Assembly: GCA_036244855.1 (NCBI GenBank)
Contig: BQKZ01001875.1
Location: 4,175-68,174, forward strand
Length of the DNA stretch: 64,000 bases
Source of the DNA: Temnopleurus reevesii
Lineage: Eukaryota > Echinodermata > Echinoidea > Temnopleuroida > Temnopleuridae
Direction of reading: 5' to 3'
Below are positions 1-13,600 of this stretch, one piece after another. The first letter of the stretch is position 1, and every line of letters starts with the position of its first letter. A model generated the notes under the pieces. It had not been told where the DNA came from. It made no database searches and was given only the letters and a program-made list of their open reading frames with translations. A program made the translations under genes and the position numbers.

Positions 1-661
1 AAAAGGATAAAATCCCAACCTAGCCCCCCCCCCCCCCCAAAAACAAATAAAGGCAAAATTGTTTACCCCGCTGATGGATTATCCGAAAATGGTCCTGACC
101 TGATTTTTTTTGTTTATTTTTCATTAGTATTATATAAGAAATCATTGTAAATTCATACTTCATGTAGGCATATATGGAATATACAGTGTAACCCAAATTG
201 ATGTTGGGAAAGCTTTGGCAATTACATGTATATCCCTTTTTAAGTATACTTTTTATAGAATTCTAGAAAATTAAATGAAAATGAACAGGTGCACTCAAGA
301 TGACAGGAAATGCAGCTTCAGATTGACACCTAAATCAAAATATTAAAAGATCAAATGTTTGTATCAAGACGGTTCAAGCTTCTTAGGGACGGGAAAACTC
401 AGAACTAGACTTTTACCTCTGTGGGAACGATAAGCAAATTATATTATTGGCATACTGACAGGGAGAAAAGGGTTTAAATTTTTATTTTGCTGCACATCTG
501 CCTCCTCAGTTCATAATCTCTTTTTTTTCTTTTGTACATTTTTGGCCTTCTTATGCCTCATATCATTATAAGGGGGTCGCAAAATGAAAATATATTTGGA
601 AACAATCAGAAAAAAACAATGCTGAAGTTCATGACACCTTATTAAACACTGGCACAAGTAT

Positions 662-900
662 GAACTTTCTACAGTTCTGACTTCTTAGAAACTTGTGTCC
701 TCAACAATATATATGTAGGCATAATTATAAAGCGTTTTAATAGTTCTCTACCTTTAATTTCTAGGCATATTGATAAAGTTTGCACTTTCTACAGTTCTGT
801 CTTCTTAGAAACTTATGTCCTCAACAATTTATGAGGCATAATTGCAAAGCTTTGTAATACTTTTTCTGCCTTCAATTTTTTAGGCATATATAGAGCTTGC
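662..900 (+). repeat. Two-copy tandem duplication, about 120 bp
   Basis: ACTTTCTACAGTTCTG, then CTTCTTAGAAACTT and GTCCTCAACAAT followed by AGGCATAATT and AAAGC, occurs at about 662-781 and again at about 783-900 with scattered substitutions. Confidence 0.85.
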
Positions 901-1651
901 AAAGGTAGTCTTCTGCCTCAATTAAACTCTTCATGTAGTTGACATGGCCTGGCATATGAATGATGAAGAATTCACAGGCTCTTTCCCCCATGAATTCCTG
1001 CAAGTAGTATTCAGGAAATCTCCGGGAGCAGCATGTGCTTCCCGTTCGGAACCAATAAGCCATGCGCTATGAAAACTCCCAAATCAACCTGCCAAAATAT
1101 CATAATTCCACAGATTCTTCAGAAGGGGATTGGAGGCCTACATTTATGCAATTTGTACAGGAATTGTAGCATACATATAGATGTAGACACTATATATGCC
1201 AACCTTATTGCAATTTAAAGCAATTTATCTAATTTCTTGGGCATATTTGATGTAGTCACAGTGCACATATCAAGTGGTATTTATTTAGCATTACACTTTT
1301 GATACTCTGCCAGTGGATACCTTGTTGCTATTTCAGGCCAGCGATTTCCTTTAGTGTTTTGTTTTCCACAACTCGAAATTTAGCAACACTTTTTGACGTG
1401 GTTCCTGTCACATTCTTTACACTAAAATAATCTGATGAAATTTTGAGATCTTATTTCAATTTCAAATGATGGTGAGATATAAAAATAATTATAAGCAGGA
1501 AGGCCAGTTTTCCCTGGCAATTTATTTTAAGGCCATAGTTATACACTTTTTGTGTGCAAAATATTGCATTCTAGGCCCCCTTATCAATAGCTAGTGACAT
1601 CTGAGTATAATATTTATCTGACAAAATTAATTTAAAAATCTGTCATCCTAA

Positions 1652-1834
1652 TAGGGTATTGTTCAAAAGTTGCGATTGATCCGAAATCAACTGCAAATCA
1701 GTTGCAAATTGTACACACATTTTCATTATCACGTGATATGCGTTATCAACAAGACGCTCATGAAACAATGATTTTGATAAATGTTCGGATCAATTGCAAC
1801 TTGCGATCAAATGCAACTTTGGAACAACACCCCA
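1652..1834. mobile_element. Small TIR element (MITE), family shared with 20786-20950
   Basis: The left end GGGTATTGTTCAAAAGTTGC and right end GCAACTTTGGAACAACACCC are inverted copies. The interior shares TGCACATTTTCATT/ACACATTTTCATT and GAAACAATGATTTT with the element at 20.8 kb. About 180 bp; no coding capacity. Confidence 0.75.
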
Positions 1835-4800
1835 TTTAATAATGTTACTCAAATTGTGAGAGGTTCAGCCTTTGATGTATGCCACCTACATGTATAAATC
1901 AAGTTTGTTGCAGAGCATTGGCAATGTAAAAGGTTGAACACACAATGTTGATGATAAAGTCGACAATGTAGAATTATAACATTAACTTTTTATTAGATAT
2001 CATATGTGTAATTATGACACACATACCAGAACATTTTTGTCATCAATTCTTTCAGGAAATCCCAGACATCAGTCAGTGAATCCCTTAGATTGGAACAGGA
2101 AATATTTTCTAATACATAGCAATTTAGAGAGAATAAAAACACTCTGTTACAAGAGGAATGCAGGGAATAATTTTCCCGTTCACATCGCATATTTGCTAGA
2201 TGCATTTTTAGCAGGATTGCTATACAAAATATATTTTGTGTAGCAACTTTTTCACATAGAACTGTATAGTAAAGGATTGGAAAAGGTTCCTCAGTGTCTA
2301 AAACTGCTAATCAAATGTGTAAAAGTAAAAAGTGAAATTATTCCCTGGAATGCACTGTCAACTTTTAGAATTTCCAATAACTTGGGGAGTATTGCTACTT
2401 GTATGTAGAAAGATGCAATCAATTGCAAATCAACTGAAAATCAGTTGCAAATGGAAACACAACATTTAATTTGTGCAAGGTCTACTCCATATGAATAGCA
2501 ATATTGAATTTTTGATTCTTGAGTGAGATCTCTTTGTAGGTTGGAAAAAAAGAAGTGAAATAATTTGTCTCATGCAACCAAAAGACTACATGTATTTATA
2601 CAAAAAACAGTCCATATGCCAAATTGTATCTAAATTAAAACAAAAATTTTAACACCTCTACCCTGAAAAGGAAACCATTCAGGGGATTATGACCTTTGAA
2701 CTTGATTGTAGTTAATGACTTCATTATTCATCATATTCACAAAACTAACCCAAATGCATACCAGCTATTCGCAACAATGCCTTCACAGTCCCACAAATAG
2801 AAAATCAGTGAAACTTCAAACCCAATTTACCACCTTTTATATAAAAGAAAACAGACAGGGTAGATTTTGACAATATTCTACCTGACAGGGTGCAATTCAA
2901 TTGCATTTTTCATTCTTTTGTTGCTCTCACGCATGACTAGAATATGATCCGCAGTGAATAGGGGTTTGAAGTGATAAGTGTTTCATATTCATGTTTCATG
3001 GTCCATTTCAGTGGGAGATATGGTTAGTGTGCTGCCGTGCATGGAAGAGTCAATATATTTGGGAATGAAGTATTTGTATAGTTTAGCTGAGTGTCAGTTT
3101 TTAACCAACCCTCATTTACCTGACTTTGAACAAGCTTGGAAGGTGTGTTTTCAGGGATAGCAGGGGTATATGTATGTAGAATTCTTTGGTATGTATAGTG
3201 TTTTTCATTGATTTCATTTGACTTGAACTTTAGTGTTGCAATTTCCTCTTTGCATATATAATTTTAAATGCTATTAAGTTAAAAAAACATGTAGTTACAC
3301 AGAATTTAAATTAAGTGAAGCAAAACATACATTTTTTCGTATCTTGTACACAAAGATTGCATTCTTTCGACACAGAGTATGTATGTTGGAAATCTAGTCA
3401 TTCAACAGGCATAAAGTGTTGGAAAGGAAAGTAAATAAAAGTATTTGATACTTCATCAGGAAAACTTTATTATTTAGTAAACATGTGATTTAGCATATTC
3501 TATGGAAGATCTTACCAACATATTTATGCTGTAATTACACTGTACTTAGGTGGTCAGTGAGAATTACACACATAAAATATTGGGTGTGCACTGTTTAATG
3601 TAGTTTTTATTTTTATTTTGTTGAGTACATTTTCAATCTTCCTTTTTTTTTCTCTTTTGATAAGATTTTGTATTTTGATTGGCTACCAAAAGTAACAATC
3701 CTGATGAATAATTTAATTCTTAAATTGATCATTGAAATTTATTTTTCAATTTTTTTAAGGGTGGAGGGAACCAAATTCTATGATGGCACCTTCCTCAGTA
3801 CATTATATCTTATGCTCTTAAATTCAATTTCTATTTACTAGGGGATGGGAGGGAATGTGCAACCATGTGTTGGATTAGTGGCATACAACCTGTATATGCA
3901 GTATTAATGCTGATTTCGTGCTTTTGAGAATTTGAGAAAGGACACTACTATGTTTTTATCCCTGCGCCAAGTGAATGTGATGCAGAAGGCATTCGGTATT
4001 ATGTAGTCAAATTATGTAGTCAAATTACAGTGTATGTGTTCAGCTGTAAAAAAAAAAAAAGAAAAAGAAAGGATAGTAATGATTGTCAGACTAGAATGAT
4101 CAGAATGCATTTTACAACCATTATATACACCTTTTCCCACAGTAAATATTTTGAAATATGCCACCACAACCAGAAAACTGGCAGTCCGTTCAGCTGTGAC
4201 CTGAACTGACCTTGCTTCCTATTATCTGGCCTCTGACAACTGCCGTACCACACCTTCATGCGTAATACATGGAGTTGACTTTAGCCATCAACACAACGTG
4301 TAAAATGACTCATACCCTGGTGTCTATGTTCGTGTATGAATTATGTGATGTGTACATTCAATTTATGATGAGTAATTATACAATTATATGGGCTCTGTGA
4401 ATGTTGATGAATGTCAACACTCCCAGGGGAATAGATAAACTACACTGTAGTACAAGCTGGAATAGGGCTGCCCATGTTTTCAATCCAAACGTTTTCTGAT
4501 ATTCACCTCCATAAAGTTTTTTTTTTGTACATGTACTTGGCAGATTTGTTTTCGTAATTTTGAAATAAAAATTTCGAGTACAGATGTCTTCCTTTTTTGG
4601 GTGGTGTTGTCAAAATATGTTCATATGCAATGCTTTAAAAAAAAAAAATTATTATTTTGGCATTTATCAATTATACTTGAGAATTAGAAATGTTCATGTT
4701 TTGCTCTTTAGTTTAACTCAGAGATGAAAGAGCTCTATTCCTGTTTTCATGTATGATGTATTCTCCTAGATTTCCTATCAGTATGTTTTCATTCTTTTCT

Positions 4801-5309
4801 AGACATTTTTTTTTGCGAACTGATAATTCTGTTGTGTTTTGGTATGGATTTTAATTTTGTTTCCGGTTTTCCTCATAATGTCTGTACAATTGTATTGCCC
4901 TTCATTTTGACTTTCAATTCTACATATTTTTTTTATTTTCTGATTTTGTGTGTCTGCTTTACTCATCTGTCACACATTTACATATTTCTCTTTTGCTCTG
5001 TTTCTCCTATTTTCTCCCTTTTTATCACCCTCTCCATCACCCTCTCCCTCATAACACTGTACAATGTACCTAGTGCCCCCCCCCCCCTCTCTCTCTCCCA
5101 CTTGATATTTTCCACTCCCTATCTCTCACCAATGCAACCTACTCCTTCTCTACCTGTTGTATACTGTCTTTGCCTTCCACCTCCTCCCCACCTCTCCAAT
5201 TAACCTCCCTATATCTGTGCCCTGTATGTCTTGGCATTGTATTTCAATAATATTACTCTGTATGCATATGATTAAGACCTATTTTGTGTTTTTTATCTCA
5301 TTTCTGCAG

Positions 5310-5388
5310 ACATTTGTGAATGATTCAAGAATTCCTGAGGAGACATACATCCAATTGAAGAAAGGCGACTCGGTTCGCTTTGGCTATG
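5310..5388 (+). CDS. CEP170: Exon 1 in window: second half of FHA domain
   Basis: The acceptor is a pyrimidine-rich tract ending in CTGCAG, and the exon opens in phase 0 with TFVNDSRIPEE, then GDSVRFGYD. This matches the NGTFVND...RFGYD end of the CEP170 FHA domain, a phosphothreonine-peptide binding fold. The Arg, Ser and His that contact phosphate in FHA domains lie in the preceding exon, which is not in the window. The exon ends after the first base of the Asp codon, directly before ATATCCTTTT, a U12-type 5' splice site. Its 79 nt leave phase 1, exactly what exon 2 needs. Confidence 0.9.
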
Positions 5389-8300
5389 ATATCCTTTTTG
5401 TGCAGATTAAAGACTTGGTCTGTCGAGAAAAATCTTGCTTTGATTAGAATTTTTTAAAAATTGGACAAACATATCAAAAAAAGTTTTAAGTAAATCCGTT
5501 TTTAATAGGAAGTGAAAAAAATAGAAGTATTCTAGGAAGTAAAAAATTTGAAGTGTTCATAAAATGAAAATAGCTTACACATAATTATAAAAATGATCAT
5601 TTGAAAACTGTATGACAAACTAATCACCAGGAAAATATATAATTCCAGATTAATGAGCCAATAGGGTTTATAAAAATTGGGGGGAAATGCATTTCTGTTT
5701 ATTGTATTGTCCCACGTGTTGTTTGCTGTGCTAGCTAAACCAGGAAAGGCATGTGATACTGGCATTAATATCAATTCAACAAGCTCTTAACTTCGTTATT
5801 CTGAATAACCACTTTTGTTTATTTCAGTCACTTTGTATTGAATTGTATATACATAATGGAAATGGAACTACACTTTGATCACATTTATTATCTGGCTGAA
5901 TGACGATAAACTTGTGCCAAGGTGGTTGCTAAAAATAAATTCTGTAACTGATATTCTATATGATATACACAATCAAGGGAAACTTGTGTTATTATGTAGG
6001 TTGCATACTTTTGTAGACAACATGGCTAATGCCAAATAATCCGTGTTGTTCTCTTTTATATAGTGACACTGGAAATTTGTTACAGCCATAATTCCTTGAT
6101 GTACATGCAATATAAGAAAAATTCACATTTTATATCATATAAATTAGGTTTTTCTTGTATTTGTATCCCGTAAAAGTGATTGTTTCAGCATACATAAATT
6201 TGAGTGAGTTCACCGAATTTCAGACTTTTTCCACACATTAGCAGGTTTAAGTGTTTTGAAATATTGCTGTACTTAAATCTATGAGGATTCTACATAGTGA
6301 AAATTTTAGTGAATTTATTGTCAAGAAATTTGCAAAAAATAATGCCCCATCGAAAGTTCTACCTTGTACATTTTATGTACAATTTAAATATGTAAACAAG
6401 TTTGTTCAAAGGTGAAGATACTGTGAATGCCTGCATGCTATAACACACAAAGTACTTAAATATCAATTTCGAAGCATTTTGATACAAATTTGACTATAGT
6501 CATGATCCTCTCTTTCCACCAAGACGTGATTATGTGTACATTATATACATGTAAATTGTAAATGATTCATGTGCTCAAATTCCATTGTTCTTGCACATGG
6601 ATTGTGGCTTCTGGCTTTCTCCTGTGATAGCTTCATGTTTTAACTTCACATTTCATGAGTGCTGCTATCAGCAGAACAAAATATGCAGCATTCACCATTT
6701 GACCTCAACAGAAGGTCGTTGAAGGAGAATGTGTTCACATCTTCTAAAGATGACTACTTGTAATTACTATTGTATTGAACAATGATTTTACAAGTGAAAG
6801 CATGTCGTTTCGTCAGATTTTGCAATTGCTTGGTAGATTGTTAATGATGCAAATGATAAATTATCACTCTTTTTATTTTGTCACATTTTGAATGAGATTA
6901 TCTAGAAGTAATCGGTCATACCATTGACCTTACTACTGTACAACATCAGACTTAATAGCTGAGTATTAAATTTCAAAACAAAGTGATTCATTGTGGTTGT
7001 GAATTTGACACATACACTTTTTATTATCAATTTTAGGCAAATATTCCTTTTTAATCCGCATGAGTCACCCTCTCTATTATATCTATCGTTAATCTATGAC
7101 TTTACAATGCTTAATTTGCCAGAGATGAATTTGATCATCAAAGCAGGAAACAAGAAATTTAAATGTTTCTAATTATTTTATTATCCCCCCTTTTTGTATG
7201 ATGCATATTGCCCATGTCTGGACACTCAAGGGTAAAATATGAAGCACTTCAGTTTATGTTGTGTGATATCACCCATGTTGCTGTATAAGGTTTCTTTCAA
7301 TACATCAGCAATCCCATGTTTCTTTGCTGGTTTTTAAAATGTATGATGAGCGTGAAATTCACATATTCATGTAGCAGTAGCAGTGAATGCAATGATGGGC
7401 GCAATAAGATCTGTTTGAAATCCCCTGTGGTCCTTTTGATTGCACTGTTAACCCTCCTATGCCCATCATTTGCTTTCTTCTCCGATTGTCCTTTCTCTCC
7501 ACTGCGTTTTCAATATCCCTTGAATCCCACCAGCCCAGCGGGTGTCTGAGATATTTTTAATTCGCTCATGTTATCGGCGGCGACAGTGAGATGGGCTTCC
7601 CCCATTGTCAAGCTAGGGTTCAGTGAAGAGCTGGGATTTTATTGAATTGGGAAGCAAGATTTTTTTATTCTCCTATTTCTGAGGGGAGGGAGAGTAGCAT
7701 GTCTAAAGCATCTTCAATTTTCTGTTTTTCTTGTTTAGAATAGTTAGTTATTTTCCTTGTAGGACAGAGGTAACTGGTGTCTGAGGGATTTTTGATTTGC
7801 TCATCTTTCCAGTGATGGTGAGATGGACTCCACCATTGTCACCTTAGGGTTGAGTGAAGAGCTGGGATATTATTATTGAGTTGGGCAGCACAAGGGTTGG
7901 GATGTGATTTCAGTTCTCTAGCTGTTTATTCACGTTTTATTCAGGTAAGGGGCATGATGCAGTGGTTATTGGAGACGTTTTTAAGTCCTCCATTTTTTTT
8001 TTTTTTTTTTTTTTTTTTTACTGGTGACGATGAAATGACCTTCCCAGTAGAAGTTTAGGAATGAGTGAGTAGTCATGAATTTATCATGAATTTGCAAGCT
8101 CTAGACAATGGAAAGATGGAGGGCTGTGATGGTGGCCAGTCTTATATTTTTTAAAGGAGGGGATAGCAAGGTGAGATGGACTTCCCCCATTGTCACGCTT
8201 GGATAGGAGTTGAGTTCTCATCAGTGAATTTGGGCAGCAAGAGCGGTTGCAAAGGGGATGGGTGTTGGTGGGGTGTTTTCAGTTTTCTTAGATATTTTGA

Positions 8301-10644
8301 AGGGGAGGAGGGGGCGTAGGGAGAAGCATGTGAGAACACCACTGACTTCAAAGTTTCTGGATATGTGAGAACTAGACATTTTCTTACGTTTCGTGTTGGA
8401 AGGACACATAGCACAAAATTGGTTGGGTAGATTGGATGAATGTGTACAATTTTGTTGCCAGACAGGGAGTAGTTGTGTTAGGCCAACGGGAGAGACAGGC
8501 AGTGTGTGTGTGTGTGTGTGTGTGTGNTTTTATTCAGGTAAGGGGCATGATGCAGTGGTTATTGGAGATGTTGTTAAGTCCCCATTTTTATTGTAGGGAA
8601 TGTTAAACGACCTTCCCTATTAGAATATCAGGAATGAGTACGAGCAGTTGGAATTTTATCATTGAATTGGCAAGCGCTAGATAAATGAAAATATAGAGGC
8701 TATGATGGCAGTTTTTTTCTTAAGGAAGAGGTAGGAAGGTATCTGAGGCATTTTTAATTCCATCTTCTCATTGTTTACTGCTAACAGGGAGGAGGGTTCC
8801 ATATCATTATTCTAGTCATGTGTGAAAAGTAGGGCTTTCATCATTGAATAGGCAATGCTAAGGTGGTTAGTTATTTTGCTAGAAGGTCGGAGTCAATGGA
8901 TGTCTGAGGCATTTTTGATTTGCTCATCTTATCAGCAACAGTGGGATGGACTTTCCCCATTATCACATGGGATGAGTGAGGAACTGGGTTCTCATCATTG
9001 AATTGGGGATCACAAGAGGTAGAAGAGGGGATGGATGTTACTGTTTTTTTCCAGCTTTCATAAATATTGTTGGCCGGGGGTAGAAGTGTGTGAGAACACC
9101 ACTGACTTTAATAATGTTCTGAATATGTGAGAACTAGAAATTCTCTTACGTTTGCTGTGGGAGGGGGGGGGGGGGGCAAAGCGTAAGATAAATGTTGGGA
9201 ATTTGGTATACATGTACACCTTTGTAGGGATCAGGTAGAGATCAATCATGTTTATCTAACAGAGGGAGAGACGGGCAGTAAGGTGAGGGGGTGGGGGGAG
9301 AAGAAAGGAAGCTGTCCGTACAGGATATGTTACCAGCAAAATGTGAGGGTATGAGGAGGTTGTTAGGGGAGAGGGAGAATTATAAGACTTTCAAAGGTAG
9401 AAGAAGAGAGAAGGACATGAAAAAAGCATTTCAGAATCAGAACAGAATGGAAAAGTGTAATATATACCAATATGATTGTACTTGTATTAGCTGGGGCAAT
9501 AGGAGATTGAATAGGTGAATGTTGAAGAGAATAATATCCTCGAGTCAAGATCCTGGAAATGTTGACATGAATACTCTCTCGCCTAACACATGACAAGTGA
9601 ATTCAAACTGTACGCACTTCCTGTAAAGGTCATTCTGCTTATGTGCAACATGTATAGACATTGGAATTGCAAGATCAGACTGGATTCGTCATTGCATTTG
9701 TCTGGGTATGAACCTAGAAATAACCAGATTTGTTATATAGTTGATGACTGCGCCTTCAGCTGTGCTGCTCCAAAACTTTGGAACAAATTGCCAATAGAAA
9801 TAAGATCATCTCCATCTGTAGATGTTTTTAAAAACTTGTTGGAAATTCATTTATTTCTAGAAGCTTTTCAACGATATCTTGTACCTTTATGCATTATTTG
9901 CAGACCCTAACATCACAGCGCAGTAGAGTATTTCCATATAGTGACTGCGCTATATTATCTAATTATTAACCGTATCAGACATCTGAGCCATGTGATTTTT
10001 ACACTTTATTGCCCCGTAAAAGACAGCGCGGTCAATAAATTACTTTATTGCCCGCTGTCAAATGTCTATGGGATTTTGCGTGTAAAAACAGCGGGCAATA
10101 AATTCACACGCGCAATACGCGGACCGCGATCTCGTGAGCAACCACTTTTAATTTTGCCATTGGTTTACGTGCATAAATTCAGCGCAGTATTTGTGCATTG
10201 AGCTCGCGACGTGCTTTGTGGACATCAGATTGTAAACAAACATGGAAGCGCCCAGTTCGAAGAATTAAGTTTGCTTCGTTCGATGACCACGAATTCGATG
10301 GAATTTTGCAAGATATGAATGCTAAAAATATTAAGAAGGCAACGAAACAAGCAGCCAATATTCTAAAGGAATATATTGCGTAGAAAAATCTTCGGCTTAA
10401 TCTGGAAACTTCAAAGTAATTTCATCAAGCAAGAAATGCTGGTAAAGTTACCCTTTTATTTCATGGATTTTTTGTTCGCTCTAGATGTCTGATTTGGTTA
10501 ATAATAACAATATGGACTTTCTCTTTCGTGAGACACAACATTTATGGCCCTGAGTAGAGTCGTATTGCCCTCGTCTTCGACTCGGGCAATACAATTCTAC
10601 TCAGGGCCATAAATGTTGTGTCTCCCTCAAGGCTAGTCCATATT

Positions 10645-10691
<47 letters not shown>

Positions 10692-13600
10692 GTTCTACAC
10701 TGTATGTTCCTAACATCCCACATACAATACTATTATGATTTGATTATCCCATAACTATGTGTGCGCTGCATTAAACAATTTATTGATTTGACAGCCTAGA
10801 CTTGAATTTACAGGCCAAAAATCTGTGTAAGAGAAAAGCTGTCACACACTCAAAATCGAAAAGTGCATGAAGTTTTCTGTAATGGGTGACCACATATGAG
10901 TATTCACAGACTCTAGTATTTGAAAGGATTTTTCAGTTACTTTTGCAGACTACATGTTGATATTTAGTTATCTCGATTATTTTAAATACATGTTTAACTT
11001 TACATATTATGTAGACTACTGTATAAGCTGGAATTTTCACCAGGGGTTAATTTTTGTGAATTTCGTGACAGTGGATTCGAGAAAGCTTTCTCATACTAGT
11101 GTACAATCATCTTTCAAGACATGAAAATAACAACTCGCTAATGTGTGAAAACTTCTGAAATTCAGTGAATTCACAAGAATTTATGTATGTTGAATTATTT
11201 TCTTTTGCAGTATCAGACTTTTTAATTGTTCCTTAACTGTTTGCATCTTACATCCTATAACCTATCGCTTTGACAGTCTACAACTCGATAACATCTCAGT
11301 GGTCAAGGACCAAGAAGGCTACATAAAACAGGTAGGTGTTCATCTACACTCTGTGTAGAAACAAAGCAAAGACGTCACTGAATTTTGTTTTATCATAGTA
11401 ATTGTTCTAAACAACAGGTGATTGTGCAAGGTGTCGGGTGATTATTGGCCGGAGCGAGGAATTTAATTATTTGTAACTCATGTGTATATTGAATCCTGAA
11501 ATTAATTTTCTGTTGCCAAGACATTGAGTTGATGTGACATAATTTGATTATCTGGAATACCATTTTTAAAATAAGAAAAGCATGCACACATAGCAAGGAT
11601 TCAAAGTGCTAAGTACTTTTACAGTGCTATTTTTATCATTACTTGTTTAATTAGTGAAAGTAAAACAGCATCCAATATTAAAGTTCTCTCGAGAGACAGA
11701 AAAATCAAAAATAAAATTTGGAATAAGAATATCCGATGAAATTACAAATTGTGAAAATTTTAGATTGGATAACAATCCCTTACATCATTACAAGGCCAGG
11801 CAAAGAAATAGGAATTTCAAAGTTCTAATGGGGCTTTCACACTGCGCGTGTTTTGCAGTTGCGTATAGTTGCGGAGGCAGTCCGCAGAAAATAGCTGCGT
11901 ACTCGGAAAAAAATAAACAGTGCATCGGCGTAGTGACAGCGCATGATTACGCATGATTACGCAGTGTTGCGTACCCTATTTGCGCTCAGTTACGTAGGTG
12001 AGGCGGAGAGTTGCGCATAGTTGCGTGTACGGATTATAGGATCAAGACCCAAAAGAGATGTTAAAAAGGACTTAAGATTTTTTTCAACTTGAGTCTTTTG
12101 AATGCTACTACTGTAGCATAAAGTAATTAAAAGTGCTATAACATATGCATTTGGAAGTAATGTAATAATTTTTACTTTTGGGCAGTACCTATTTTTCCTT
12201 CTTTGTATGATTTTGAAATTTTTAACCTGTTTGGAATTAAGCGCTATTTTAATTTTGTGTATCATTATTATTTTAAATTCAAAGTGAAAAAATATTCCTT
12301 TTACCGGAAGTGATAGGGGTAAACAGTAATTTTTATGAGAATCAGACGTGAAAGCACAAATACAACAAAAAATATATACATATTTCTTGTAAAATATATT
12401 GTTTGTCAGATCATCTATATAACTTGTTTTCTCTCTCTAAGAGCATTATTTCAGAAGTTAGTATAAAAAATATAAAGACAAGTAGATGAATTCGTCGAGA
12501 TAATGAATTATTTTTGTGTTCAAAGTCTTAGAACAGAGCATATAAAAACAATAAGATATAATACGCTTATTGTGGAGAAGTGATGAACAACAACACGGTC
12601 GCTGACATATCACGTGACCCAAAGTTGTCAGCATTAAAATAATTTCAAATATTCATAACTTTCTCATTTAATGCCGGATTTCGTTCAAACCTTTTTTTTC
12701 ATCAGCTACCTTTCTGATTTTTTTGTGCTTTCAATGTAATAAAGGTTTTTCTGACCAAGAGTCCTTCTTCATTAAAAGAACTGCACGCTAAATCCTTCAC
12801 CAATTCCCCTACATTACAAAACATTAAATGGTCACTAACATCATTTTCTTGACTAACAACTGATTTAATTGTTTACTTGACTTGATTAATGGAAATATAA
12901 TACAGTGTTGATTTATCAATTGAATGATTTTTGTGTTTGGTAGATAAATAATTGAAATATTCTTGCATTATCCCAACATGGATAGACACTGATTGACACG
13001 GCTGTACCGAGAAGCTGTGAAGAAAAGTCACATGCCTTTTTTCGTGAAGGAATCGAACCCACGATCTCCTGATGATAAGACATGTGTATTACCACAGGTG
13101 TTTTTTTTTTCACAGCTTCTCGGTACAGCACTGTCAATCAGTGTTTATCCATGTTGGAATATGGCAAGAATCATTTCAATCTCGTTGACTGTTTAAATTT
13201 TCTTGTGTTTTTCTTTTTAATTGAATTGAATGTTGATTTCTTTTTAAAACATTTCTAAATAAGTAAATACAAGATGATAACACAAAAAAAAATATCGAAG
13301 ATTTAATGAAAGCCTGGCTGATCGATTGATTATATTATTAACCTATTTATCTATTACAAGGAGAGTCTACCCAAAATCTTATCTTATCTTGATTATAGAT
13401 TCTCTAAATTGGGAACATTTACCAGAAAATTAGATGAACAGAACAAAAAAAAGTTTGAGAAAAAATGGACAACTAATAAGAAAGTTATGAATGTTTATAT
13501 ATTTAAACAAATTGACAATTGATGACGTCACAGGTGCACAACCGACCAGTTATTACATTCATATCAATGTCATAAAATGTTACTTTTTTCCCCAAAAATA

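Larger units (their letters stand above)
1..5309 (+). other. Upstream intron (partial)
   Basis: AT-rich, with no supported exon. I looked for the first half of the FHA domain (phosphate-binding Arg, Ser-x-x-His and Asn motifs) and did not find it, so it lies further upstream. The stretch holds a two-copy tandem duplication (662-900), a small TIR element (1652-1834) and a C/CT-rich run (5078-5100). Confidence 0.7.
5389..11251 (+). other. U12-type AT-AC intron, 5.9 kb
   Basis: The intron begins ATATCCTTTT, matching the minor-spliceosome AT-AC donor consensus. TTCCTTAAC at 11229-11237 is an exact match to the U12 branch-site consensus, and the intron ends in AC (11250-11251) about 15 nt after the branch adenosine. 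Only this choice joins the flanking exons in frame: G + AT restores the Asp of RFGYD. The best GT-AG alternative (donor GTGCAG at 5400, acceptor GACAG at 11276) joins phase 0 to an exon needing phase 2 and fails. The intron also holds a repeat field (7.5-9.25 kb), a LINE remnant (9.6-9.9 kb), two foldback structures and an ATT microsatellite. Confidence 0.85.

Noticed and set aside
1..5309. First half of the FHA domain within the window
   Set aside because: No frame shows the expected GR...S..H...N pattern next to splice sites, so the exon is assumed to lie upstream.
4832..5447. Open frames at 4832-5203 and 5157-5447 as genes
   Set aside because: The first is a T/C-rich low-complexity frame; the second is intron plus the FHA exon plus the start of the U12 intron.
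5400..11276. GT-AG reading of the second FHA intron (donor GTGCAG, acceptor GACAG)
   Set aside because: It leaves phase 0 while the acceptor needs phase 2, the donor is weak, and the U12 signals give an exact in-frame join.
13042..13096. Functional tRNA gene
   Set aside because: The B box is perfect but no complete cloverleaf with acceptor stem can be formed.
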